Shown here piece after piece: positions 41,490 to 49,139 of a stretch of 64,000 nt of DNA. Source of the DNA: Faecalibacter bovis (lineage in GTDB: Bacteria; Bacteroidota; Bacteroidia; Flavobacteriales; Weeksellaceae); NCBI RefSeq assembly GCF_017948305.1, contig NZ_CP072842.1, forward strand, positions 2,734,501-2,798,500. The letters are read 5' to 3'. How positions within the stretch are numbered: the stretch's first letter is position 1; every line of letters begins with the position of its first letter. A model generated the notes under the pieces. It saw nothing but the letters and a program-made list of their open reading frames with translations, did no database searches and had not been told where the DNA came from. The position numbers and the translations under genes are program-made.

Positions 41490-41948
41490 TTATTTTAAAA
41501 ATATTTTCTGACAAATATCTTTTCTATAAATGAATAGTTCTTCTAAGTTTTTTAGAACAAGAGATTCATGAAATAAATTACCAATAACCCCGAAAGGTAA
41601 CTCATATTCAATTTCATCCACCATTAAAACTCCATCACCTTGACGTAAAAAAGTATGTGTATGTTTCCAAGATTTAAAAGGTCCTTTGAGTTGAATATCT
41701 ACAAAATGTGAATGATTAGAAACTTCAACAATTTCAGTTTCCCAAAAAACTGGTATTCCAAATAATGGAGAAACAGTATAAGCAATGCGCATACCTTCAA
41801 ACAATTTTGTGTCCGGAAGATTGGTTCTAACTTTCATTTTCATATGATCTGGCGTTAAAACGGTTAAGTTTTTAGCGTCTGAGAAAAAAGCCCAAACCTC
41901 ATCCATCGAAGCGTTGATATATTGTTCGTATTTTAAATGATGTTTCAT
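41490..41948 (-). CDS. SRPBCC family protein
   Basis: 152 residues. YEQYINASMDEVWAFFSDAKNLTVLTPDHM is the usual opening of the START-like fold; GPFKSWKHTHTFLRQGDGVLMVDEIEYELPFGVIG resembles the SRPBCC proteins annotated as cell-division-inhibitor-like or cyclase/dehydrase-like. There is no signal peptide. A hydrophobic ligand is expected; which one is unknown. It is immediately upstream (minus-strand sense) of no partner, standing between the alkene reductase and the nucleoside phosphorylase. Confidence 0.82.
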   Translation of the reverse strand: MKHHLKYEQYINASMDEVWAFFSDAKNLTVLTPDHMKMKVRTNLPDTKLFEGMRIAYTVSPLFGIPVFWETEIVEVSNHSHFVDIQLKGPFKSWKHTHTFLRQGDGVLMVDEIEYELPFGVIGNLFHESLVLKNLEELFIYRKDICQKIFLK

Positions 41949-41963
41949 AGCTTAAAAATAATC

Positions 41964-42000
41964 AAAAAAAAAATCGCCTTAGTAAACTAAGACGATTCTT
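41964..42000 (-). terminator. terminator of the lpxK-purine phosphorylase unit
   Basis: AATCGCCTTAG and CTAAGACGATT (one mismatch) form a stem around TAAA, with an A run at 41964-41972 (T run on the minus strand). Confidence 0.85.
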
Positions 42001-42017
42001 TTAAATTATTGTTATGA

Positions 42018-42830
42018 TTAACACGTTTCAATAACGCTTTTTACAATTTTAATCACATTTGGCATCGCAGTGTTTGCCGCGTTTAAAACTTCTTCGTGAG
42101 AAACTGGGAAAGCAATTTCTGGACCACCTAAATCTGTAATAACAGAAACACAGAAAACACGCATGCTCATGTGTTTAGCAACGATTACTTCTGGTACAGT
42201 TGACATTCCGACAGCATCACCACCAATGTAACGAACTAATCCATACTCTGAAGGTGTTTCGAAAGTTGGTCCTTGTAAACCTACATAAACACCTGTATGA
42301 ACTAATATATCGTTTTGAGCAGCGAATTCTACCGCAGCATTTAACATTTCTTTGTCATAAGCTTGTGACATATCTACGAAACGAGGTCCTAATTCGTCCA
42401 TATTTTTACCACGTAATGGGTGTTCTGGCATCATGTTAATGTGATCTTTTAAAATCATCACATCACCTACTTTGAAACTTGGATTAACACCTCCCGAAGC
42501 ATTTGATAAAATTACTTTATCGATTCCTAACCCTTTGAAAACTCGCATTGGGAAAGTAACTTCCTGCATCGAGTATCCTTCGTAGTAATGAAAACGACCA
42601 GCCATCATTAATACATTTTTACCTAAAATTTTTCCAAATACTAAGTGACCTTTGTGTCCTTCTACAGTAACTTGTGGAAATCCAGGAATATCTTGGTAAT
42701 TGATTACAATCGGATCTTCTACCTCATCTTCTAATTTACCTAATCCAGAACCTAAAACAATTACGAATTCTGGTGTTGTAGGAATAATATTGTTGATGTA
42801 TTTTACAGCTTCATTAATGCGTTCTAACAT
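42018..42830 (-). CDS. purine-nucleoside phosphorylase (trimeric, PNP-I type)
   Basis: 270 residues. VLGSGLGKLEDEV (about residues 25-37) is the phosphate loop, MAGRFHYYEGY and LSNASGGVNPSFKVGD the middle motifs, and GVYVGLQGPTFETPSE with DAVGMSTVPEV the base- and ribose-binding parts. Family 1 PNPs cleave inosine and guanosine with phosphate. It is cytoplasmic. Its start overlaps the lpxK end by 17 bases, so the two share a transcript. Confidence 0.94.
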   Translation of the reverse strand: MLERINEAVKYINNIIPTTPEFVIVLGSGLGKLEDEVEDPIVINYQDIPGFPQVTVEGHKGHLVFGKILGKNVLMMAGRFHYYEGYSMQEVTFPMRVFKGLGIDKVILSNASGGVNPSFKVGDVMILKDHINMMPEHPLRGKNMDELGPRFVDMSQAYDKEMLNAAVEFAAQNDILVHTGVYVGLQGPTFETPSEYGLVRYIGGDAVGMSTVPEVIVAKHMSMRVFCVSVITDLGGPEIAFPVSHEEVLNAANTAMPNVIKIVKSVIETC

Positions 42831-43842
42831 ACTCTAAAATAGTTTGATTAAATTTCTCTTTATCGTTTAATTCGATCCGAATTGGCAAATAGAAAAGATT
42901 ATTTTTTAACGAACCTTCTTCCAGCAACCTCATATAATCTTTCTCGGTTGTTAAAATTATTTTCTCTCCTTCTGTTTCATCAAATCGTTTGCGAATATAG
43001 TCAATTTCTACATCTTTAAAATTATGATGGTCTGGATACTTTAAATGCAATACATCTTTAAAGTTTGATTCTGCAAAATTTACTAAACTTGTTGGATTCG
43101 CTATTCCTGTTACTAAAATAACGTTCTTTTTAAACCACTCAGTTTGTTCCAAATTATGTGTAGCCCCAATCAATTGGTTATCATAAATAATACGAGAAAA
43201 AAACAATTGTTGATTACCTCTTAATTTAATTTTTTCTTGAAAAACTTTGAAACGTTCGTTCGGAATTGAATCTGGACATTTTGTAACAATAATTATATCA
43301 GCACGTTTTGCTCCGGCCCCACTCTCTCTTAAATCACCACCAGGCAATAAAAAATCTTCAAAATAGGGTTGATTGTAATCTGTTAAAAGTATATTGAATC
43401 CAGCTTTTATTTGTCTGTGCTGAAAAGCATCATCCAAAATAATAATTTCTGGATAATAATGTTTCATTAAATTCTGTACGCCCAAAACTCTACTTTCACA
43501 AACTGAGATTAAAATTTTGTTTTTGAATCTTCTAAAAAATTGCATTGGTTCATCCCCAATATCAAAAACTTTAGAATCGTAATTCGCAATACGAAAACCT
43601 GAAGTTTTGCGACCGTAACCTCTACTCAACGTACAAGTCATTTTTTCATCTTTTAAAAGATCAATCAGATACATTACGTGAGGAGATTTTCCTGTACCAC
43701 CAACTGATAAATTTCCTACATTAATAATAGGTAAATCAAAAGTGGTTGTACGCATCAAACCTAAGTTATAAAAGACATTTCTGATAGAAGTTATTCCCCA
43801 GTAAATTCCAGAAAAAGGTAGTAAAAGTCTACGCCAATTCAT
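42814..43842 (-). CDS. lpxK: tetraacyldisaccharide 4'-kinase
   Basis: 342 residues. An N-terminal hydrophobic/basic anchor (LLLPFSGIYWGI) and the P-loop VGNLSVGGTGKSPHV (about residues 42-56) are typical of LpxK, as are SRGYGRK, GDEPMQ and ILDDAFQHRQI. It phosphorylates the lipid A precursor at the 4' position at the inner membrane. It overlaps the purine nucleoside phosphorylase gene, a pairing without obvious functional link. Confidence 0.95.
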   Translation of the reverse strand: MNWRRLLLPFSGIYWGITSIRNVFYNLGLMRTTTFDLPIINVGNLSVGGTGKSPHVMYLIDLLKDEKMTCTLSRGYGRKTSGFRIANYDSKVFDIGDEPMQFFRRFKNKILISVCESRVLGVQNLMKHYYPEIIILDDAFQHRQIKAGFNILLTDYNQPYFEDFLLPGGDLRESGAGAKRADIIIVTKCPDSIPNERFKVFQEKIKLRGNQQLFFSRIIYDNQLIGATHNLEQTEWFKKNVILVTGIANPTSLVNFAESNFKDVLHLKYPDHHNFKDVEIDYIRKRFDETEGEKIILTTEKDYMRLLEEGSLKNNLFYLPIRIELNDKEKFNQTILEYVRTH

Positions 43843-43914
43843 AATATTTTTAATATTAAGCGAAAATAAAACTTTAATAATTGATTAGAAAAAAGATTCT
43901 ATTAAATTTTTAAA

Positions 43915-43946
43915 AATAAAAAATCCACCCCGCAGGATGGATTAAA
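43915..43946 (-). terminator. terminator after the DUF4230 gene
   Basis: On the minus strand AATCCATCC and GGGTGGATT surround TGCG and are followed by TTTTTATTTTT (one mismatch in the stem). Confidence 0.75.
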
Positions 43947-43948
43947 TT

Positions 43949-44560
43949 TTAATAGAATAACTGTTTTAATTCTGTGGCATAAATTGTATTATCTTCAATT
44001 TCCCAACCATAAATTTTAGCTATTTGATATATATCTGTTAAATTCTGAATTAATTGTTGATGAGCTTCAGATTTTAATTTATTTCGATCAATTTTTTCTT
44101 CCATTTTTGCAATTCCACGTTTTTTAATTTCGTTTAATTCATTCTTTTCAAACTTATTAAAAACACTTTGGTCCATGTCATAAAAATCAACATCTGGATA
44201 AACTTTAAGATCAACCGGCGGAATAGATTTAATTACTATTTTCTTGTTTATAGAATCTAATTCTACTTCCATTTTAGATAAATCATAACTTGCTTGCACC
44301 TTTCCATTGACGAGCATTGTAACTTTTTTATCAGCAGAATAAAGACTTTCTAATCCTGGTAACGATTTCTTCGAAGTATGGGTATAAATTTCTGACAACG
44401 ATTGTTCTGCAACAACCATTTTATTCATCTTATTGATTTGATATGCAATGACTCTTGAATCTTCTGTATAAGATTTTTTTTCACAGGATTTGATTCCAAA
44501 AAACGTGATTATAATTCCAAGTACAAAAGCTATAATCGAAAATAATCCTACTTTTTTCAC
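43949..44560 (-). CDS. DUF4230 membrane-anchored protein
   Basis: 203 residues from GTG at 44560, which overlaps the upstream stop as GTGA. One N-terminal membrane helix (about residues 5-23) is followed by a single extracytoplasmic domain with KMVVAEQSLSEIYTH, the KVTMLVNGKVQASYDLSKM strand pair and KIVIKSIPPVDLKVYPDVDFYD, the DUF4230 pattern. A long helix ends the protein. The function is unknown. It is translationally coupled to a periplasmic thioredoxin-like lipoprotein, suggesting a shared envelope role. Confidence 0.85.
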   Translation of the reverse strand: MKKVGLFSIIAFVLGIIITFFGIKSCEKKSYTEDSRVIAYQINKMNKMVVAEQSLSEIYTHTSKKSLPGLESLYSADKKVTMLVNGKVQASYDLSKMEVELDSINKKIVIKSIPPVDLKVYPDVDFYDMDQSVFNKFEKNELNEIKKRGIAKMEEKIDRNKLKSEAHQQLIQNLTDIYQIAKIYGWEIEDNTIYATELKQLFY

Positions 44561-45114
44561 TCTTCAGCGTAATTAGGTGTTAAAGGTGTTCCGTTAACAA
44601 TTTTTTCAAAATCTTCTTCTAAATAACCCGAAACTGGACCTTCTACAATACGACCAATTTCTTTTCCATTTTTATAGACGATAATTGTAGGAACATGCGT
44701 AATATCTTTCCCAATTTCCTCGCCGTAAAAACTTTTCTTTTTATGATCAACACCATAAACTTTTAATCGACTTTCGATAGGGAATTTTACACTTTCTAAA
44801 ATTTTATAAAAACGAGGTAATTCTCGTTGAGAATCACTACACCAAGTTCCTACAAAAACTTCTATTCGTAAAAATTTAACATCTAATTTTTTAATATTTT
44901 TTAACTTAGATTCCTCAACTTCGTAAGTATTATATTCTTCATTAAACCAAGATGCGTAATGCTTTTGATTTAGTGCTTCTCTATCAAATTCACCAGTTAA
45001 AAATCGTTCACCAGATTCTGTTTTAATCTGTCTATTTAATACTTTTTGTTGTTGACATGCTGTAAGCGTAAAAACAAAAATGGTGACAAAAGCGAGTTGA
45101 AATATTTTTTTCAT
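44557..45114 (-). CDS. thioredoxin-like lipoprotein with single active-site cysteine
   Basis: 185 residues. The lipobox TLTAC gives a lipidated Cys at residue 20. The thioredoxin fold has EVFVGTWCSDSQRELPRF, so the active site is WCSDS with only one cysteine, and a cis-proline in HVPTIIVYKNG. A CxxS site usually forms mixed disulfides rather than oxidising dithiols. It lacks an acidic export signal after the lipid cysteine (CQQQK), so a periplasmic location is likely. Overlap of four bases with the DUF4230 gene indicates coupling. Confidence 0.85.
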   Translation of the reverse strand: MKKIFQLAFVTIFVFTLTACQQQKVLNRQIKTESGERFLTGEFDREALNQKHYASWFNEEYNTYEVEESKLKNIKKLDVKFLRIEVFVGTWCSDSQRELPRFYKILESVKFPIESRLKVYGVDHKKKSFYGEEIGKDITHVPTIIVYKNGKEIGRIVEGPVSGYLEEDFEKIVNGTPLTPNYAEE

Positions 45115-45145
45115 TATGTAATTTCTTGTCCTAAATATACTGTTT

Positions 45146-46303
45146 TTATTGAAGAATTCGACCGTTAACTAATTTATATTCTCCAACCTGAAATGTTGCT
45201 TTTTGATTAAGTTGCGGAAATTGATTTGTTTCGCTAACAAATTCAGCTTCTTTTGCATCAATATCGATGTGACCAAAGAATTTTCTTAAATCTCCCAATT
45301 CGATAATCGATCCTACTTCTACAACATCATTTAAAATTGGATCATAAACATCTTCGTAATAAATTCCAAGATCTAAAATTGAAACTTTATCGCCGTTGGT
45401 AACCTTGACGTTACGTAATACAATATCTAAAAATTTTTGACCATTTTGCGGAATAAATTCGTATTGATCAAAATCAAATTCAGTTTGATTAGCAATCGCA
45501 TGTAAACCAGCTAAAATAGCTAACGCATTATATTTTCGTGCTTCATTTCTTTGATAATCATTTGGATAATGACCAGCCTCGAAAAGAACACATGGATAAC
45601 CCATTTTAGTGAAATTATCGCCCGTAGACATCGGATAGAACTCGGATGTATATCGCCCAACTTTTCCTGGAATTACTTTTTGCAACTCAGTGTTCATCGC
45701 TTGAATTATACCCATTGTTTTTTGTCGAACCTCGTTTACATCTTCTTCAAGATTGTATGATGGCGCTAAAAAGGACAAAGTTGCCGGCTCTTTGGTAGCA
45801 CCAACATTAAAAATTGTACGTTGATCGTGTAAATTGAACAATATATCGTAATTACCAATTTCAATCTGATTCAACAAAACATGAATTTCAGTAGATTGTT
45901 GAGCTAAAAAATCACGATTTATATCTATTCCAACAGCGTTGCGACGAATATTTATATTTGCACCATCTGGATTTAACATCGGGATAAAATCAAAAGAAAC
46001 ATTATCCAAAATGTTGTTCGCTAAGGAATGATTGGTTTGTAAAAAATTTAAAACATCAAACATCGCTCGCGTTCCAGAAGATTCATTTCCGTGCATTTGA
46101 GACCAAATCAAAATACGCTTTGAACCTCGACCAAATGATAATTTATAAATTGAATTTCCTAAAAAAGATTTCCCAATTTCTAGTTTTTCATAATTTACTT
46201 TATCAAAATATTGATTTAGAGCTTCGTAATTAAGCCATTTTCTATCAAAACCTTCTTGTCTAAAAGAAGGGTATAATTTTTCAAGTTGATTAATATCAAA
46301 CAT
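45146..46303 (-). CDS. M14 family zinc carboxypeptidase
   Basis: 385 residues. Zinc ligands are His71 and Glu74 in QMHGNESSG and His159 in FNLHDQRT; GIDINRDF (Asn129, Arg130) binds substrate and Glu242 in VLFEAGHYP is the catalytic base. There is no signal peptide, so it is cytoplasmic, which is unusual for digestive carboxypeptidases and suggests murein-peptide or intracellular peptide trimming. About 100 residues of beta structure follow the catalytic domain. It lies 2 bases after the GNAT-like gene. Confidence 0.9.
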   Translation of the reverse strand: MFDINQLEKLYPSFRQEGFDRKWLNYEALNQYFDKVNYEKLEIGKSFLGNSIYKLSFGRGSKRILIWSQMHGNESSGTRAMFDVLNFLQTNHSLANNILDNVSFDFIPMLNPDGANINIRRNAVGIDINRDFLAQQSTEIHVLLNQIEIGNYDILFNLHDQRTIFNVGATKEPATLSFLAPSYNLEEDVNEVRQKTMGIIQAMNTELQKVIPGKVGRYTSEFYPMSTGDNFTKMGYPCVLFEAGHYPNDYQRNEARKYNALAILAGLHAIANQTEFDFDQYEFIPQNGQKFLDIVLRNVKVTNGDKVSILDLGIYYEDVYDPILNDVVEVGSIIELGDLRKFFGHIDIDAKEAEFVSETNQFPQLNQKATFQVGEYKLVNGRILQ

Positions 46304-46305
46304 AG

Positions 46306-47427
46306 TTATAGTGCTTTTTTAAATGTTTTACGTCTTTTATGATTTACTGGATCATAGGCTTTCCAAAGCACTTGGATATTTTCATTTTCAACTAATTCAG
46401 GATTAGTTTCTAAATATTTAATATTGTTTCGTTTAAATGTTTCATACATTGCTTTAAAAATCAATGCTGTAACACCTTTACCTTGATATTTTGGATCGAT
46501 ACCAATTAAATAAAACGCGGCAGAATCATTTTTTCTGTTAGCCTGTAATAAATGCCACCAACCAAATGGAAATAATTTCCCGTTCGCTTTCTGCAATGCT
46601 TTAGAATAAGAAGGCATCGTAATTGCAAAAGCGACCATTTTATCGTCTTCGTCAACGATAATATTTACGTAATCTGGGTTAATAAACGGAATATATTTTT
46701 CCTTATAATGTTTAATTTGATAATCGGCAATCGGAACGTAAGTATCTAAAGAAGAATATGTTTTATCTAACAAATCAAACATTTCATCAACATACTGTAA
46801 AAGTTCTTTCGTCTTTTTAAATTTAAGCTCTTTTAATTTGTAACGCTCTTGAATAATTTTATTAAACTTCACCACTTTTTCAGGTAAAATTTGAGGAGCT
46901 GGTAAAGCAAACTCGATCCATTCATTCGCAGTTTCAAAATTTAATTGCTTAAAATGTTCTGCATAATATGCTTCATTGTATAAACCAACCATTGTAGCTA
47001 ATTTATCAAATCCCATCGTCAATAAACCGGCTTTATCTAAATTAGAAAATCCAACAGGACCTTCCACATATTCTAGCTTATTTTCACGACCAATTTTCTC
47101 AACTTCAACTAATAATGCTTTTGTCACTTCAATATCATCAATAGTATCAAACCAACCAAAACGCATCTTATTTTTCCCTTGCTCCTTTACTTCCTTCCTA
47201 TTTATAATTGCTGCAATTCTACCTACAATTTGATCTTCTTTATAAGCAAGAAAAAATTTAGCTTCAGCCTCTTTAAACACAGGATTATGCTCTTTACTCA
47301 TCGATTTTTTCTCATCGCTGATGATTGGAGGAACATAATATGGATTATTTTTATATAGTTGCATTGGAAACTTCACAAAAGCATCCAAATCTTTTTTATT
47401 TTGAATTTCTTTAACCTGAATTTTCAT
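46306..47427 (-). CDS. GNAT-fold N-acetyltransferase-like protein
   Basis: 373 residues from ATG at 47427 (a TTG nine bases upstream is inside the promoter box). The C-terminal half has AAFYLIGIDPKYQGKGVTALIFKAMYETFKRN, the acetyl-CoA pyrophosphate loop of the GNAT fold, followed by ETNPELVENENIQVLWKAY. The N-terminal half (FVKFPMQLYKNNPYYVPP) is a second GNAT-like domain seen in this long Bacteroidetes family. Substrate unknown. It is 2 bases before the M14 carboxypeptidase gene, so the two form an operon. Confidence 0.85.
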   Translation of the reverse strand: MKIQVKEIQNKKDLDAFVKFPMQLYKNNPYYVPPIISDEKKSMSKEHNPVFKEAEAKFFLAYKEDQIVGRIAAIINRKEVKEQGKNKMRFGWFDTIDDIEVTKALLVEVEKIGRENKLEYVEGPVGFSNLDKAGLLTMGFDKLATMVGLYNEAYYAEHFKQLNFETANEWIEFALPAPQILPEKVVKFNKIIQERYKLKELKFKKTKELLQYVDEMFDLLDKTYSSLDTYVPIADYQIKHYKEKYIPFINPDYVNIIVDEDDKMVAFAITMPSYSKALQKANGKLFPFGWWHLLQANRKNDSAAFYLIGIDPKYQGKGVTALIFKAMYETFKRNNIKYLETNPELVENENIQVLWKAYDPVNHKRRKTFKKAL

Positions 47428-47433
47428 AGTTGA

Positions 47434-47441
47434 CAAATGTA
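47434..47441 (-). promoter_or_regulatory. -7 box directly at the GNAT gene start (minus strand)
   Basis: TACATTTG on the minus strand ends only 6 bases before the ATG at 47427, so the transcript would be leaderless or nearly so. No -33 TTG seen. Confidence 0.55.
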
Positions 47442-47675
47442 CGGAAATCAGTTTTTTTTATTCTAAACGGAATTCACAAATAATTGTCAAAATTATAGTA
47501 TTGAAAAAACCAGATTCATTTCCAAGGTATAAAAATAATATCAATTAAATTTAAGTGATAATTTTAATCAAAAGTCCTAAAATTAACCATCTGAAAACTA
47601 AATTATATTGAAAAATTTGATGTAAATTTTCAATATAATTATAATTTAGGTTATGCTAAACAAAACGGATTTCTA
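47442..47675. other. intergenic region between divergent genes
   Basis: The gap 47428-47748 holds promoter boxes at both ends. Between them is AT-rich sequence with an imperfect repeat (ATTATATTGAAAA near 47605 and TTTTCAATATAAT near 47628, an inverted pair around ATTTGATGTAAA). No gene is visible. Confidence 0.5.
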
Positions 47676-47683
47676 TATTTTTG
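47676..47683 (+). promoter_or_regulatory. -7 box of the zinc metallopeptidase gene
   Basis: TATTTTTG matches TAnnTTTG, 65 bases before the ATG at 47749. No clear -33. Confidence 0.45.
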
Positions 47684-47748
47684 TATAGCTATTCCAGTTG
47701 GAATAATTTTTGATTAAGTATTATTACAAATTAATTATATATTATAAA

Positions 47749-48444
47749 ATGGGTGGATATTACATTCTAATCGGATTGTTCATGCTTATCAGCATGGGTG
47801 TATCTTCACAATTAAAAAGAAAATTCGCAAAATACTCTAAAACGTTTTTAGCAAACGGAATGAGTGGACGAGAAATCGCCGAAAAAATGCTTGCAGATAA
47901 TGGAATTACTGACGTACAAGTAATTTCGACTCCAGGTCAGTTAACAGACCATTATAATCCAGCAAATAAAACTGTAAATTTATCAGAAGTTGTTTACCAC
48001 GAACGTAACGCTGCCGCTGCTGCAGTTGCTGCACACGAGGTAGGACATGCTGTACAACATGCTGTTGGATATAATATGTTACAATTTCGTTCGAAAATGG
48101 TTCCTATGGTAAACATTGCTTCGAATTTAAATCAATGGATTTTAATGTTAGGAATCGCTGTAATGGCTGGTTCTGGTAATGCTACTTTATTATGGATTGG
48201 TATTGCTTTATTTGCAGTTACTACAGTTTTCGCGTTAGTTACTTTACCTGTTGAATACGACGCTTCGAACCGTGCATTGGCTTGGTTCCAAAAACATAAT
48301 ATGTTATTACCAAACGAATATGATGGAGCAAAAGACTCGTTAAAATGGGCTGCTCGTACGTATTTAGTTGCTGCCATTAGTTCATTAACTCAATTAATTT
48401 ACTTTGTCTTAATGGCAGTTGGAGGTGGAAGAAATAACGAATAA
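47749..48444 (+). CDS. membrane zinc metallopeptidase (YugP/Zn_peptidase_2 family)
   Basis: 231 residues from ATG at 47749 (a TTG 39 bases upstream would add 13 residues that are not typical). An N-terminal helix (3-19), the zinc motif HEVGH (96-100) preceded by YHERNAAAAAVAA, and two further helices (about 125-160 and 200-225) match the YugP family. The conserved PVEYDASNRA motif follows the membrane segment. It is an inner-membrane protease of unknown substrate. Followed by a strong terminator. Confidence 0.92.
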   Translation: MGGYYILIGLFMLISMGVSSQLKRKFAKYSKTFLANGMSGREIAEKMLADNGITDVQVISTPGQLTDHYNPANKTVNLSEVVYHERNAAAAAVAAHEVGHAVQHAVGYNMLQFRSKMVPMVNIASNLNQWILMLGIAVMAGSGNATLLWIGIALFAVTTVFALVTLPVEYDASNRALAWFQKHNMLLPNEYDGAKDSLKWAARTYLVAAISSLTQLIYFVLMAVGGGRNNE

Positions 48445-48463
48445 TTTTTATAATTTATTCTGT

Positions 48464-48496
48464 AAAAAGAGTCTGATTTTTCAGACTCTTTTTTTA
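48464..48496 (+). terminator. terminator after the zinc metallopeptidase gene
   Basis: AAAAAGAGTCTGA and TCAGACTCTTTTTTT form a perfect 13-bp stem around TTTT. Confidence 0.93.
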
Positions 48497-48520
48497 TTTT
48501 ATTTTTCCTATTTTTAGAAC

Positions 48521-49087
48521 ATGAGAAAATTAGGTTTAGGGCTGTTATTAGCTGCTGCAACAATTAATGCACAAGAAAAAGAAATTCCATCAAAGGTATT
48601 TTGGAACAACTTACAAAAACATTGTGGGAAAGCTTACGAAGGAAAATTAGCTGATTATGTAAAAAATGATGATTTTGCAGGTAAAGAATTAAAAATGCAC
48701 GTGATTTCATGTAAACCAAATGAAATTAAAATTCCATTTCATGTAGGAGACGATCATTCAAGAACATGGGTTTTAACGTATGAAAATGATGTAATTAAAT
48801 TGAAACACGACCACAGACATAAAGATGGTTCTGAAGATAAAGTAACACAATATGGTGGAACTAATCCAAATCCAGGATTTGAGAAATTTCAAATGTTTCC
48901 TGCTGATTTAGAAACTCATCAACGTATTCCTTATGCATCGACAAACGTTTGGTGGATTACATTAGATGAAAATAAATACACATACAATTTACAAAGAGCT
49001 GGATCTGATAACAAATTTACAGTTGAATTTGATTTAACAAAAGAAGTTGAAAAACCACAAGCACCTTGGGGTTGGACAGGAAAGTAA
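48521..49087 (+). CDS. conserved secreted protein, unknown function
   Basis: 188 residues with a signal peptide (1-17, AATINAQ). The mature part has two cysteines (KHCGKAYEG and HVISCKPNE) that could form a disulfide, then HVGDDHSRTWVL, KLKHDHRHKDGSEDKVTQYGG and a WGWTGK end. The histidine- and aspartate-rich block is conspicuous. I recall similar conserved proteins in Flavobacteriia, but no function. It is single and bounded by terminators on both sides. Confidence 0.78.
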   Translation: MRKLGLGLLLAAATINAQEKEIPSKVFWNNLQKHCGKAYEGKLADYVKNDDFAGKELKMHVISCKPNEIKIPFHVGDDHSRTWVLTYENDVIKLKHDHRHKDGSEDKVTQYGGTNPNPGFEKFQMFPADLETHQRIPYASTNVWWITLDENKYTYNLQRAGSDNKFTVEFDLTKEVEKPQAPWGWTGK

Positions 49088-49104
49088 TCTTTGTACAATA
49101 AAAC

Positions 49105-49139
49105 AAAAAAGCCTGAAAATATTTTCAGGCTTTTTTTTA
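49105..49139. terminator. bidirectional terminator
   Basis: AAAAGCCTGAAAAT and ATTTTCAGGCTTTT form a 14-bp perfect palindrome with A and T runs. Confidence 0.93.

Noticed and set aside
47710-47748. TTG start for the zinc metallopeptidase
   Set aside because: The family's N-terminal helix begins at MGGYY (47749).
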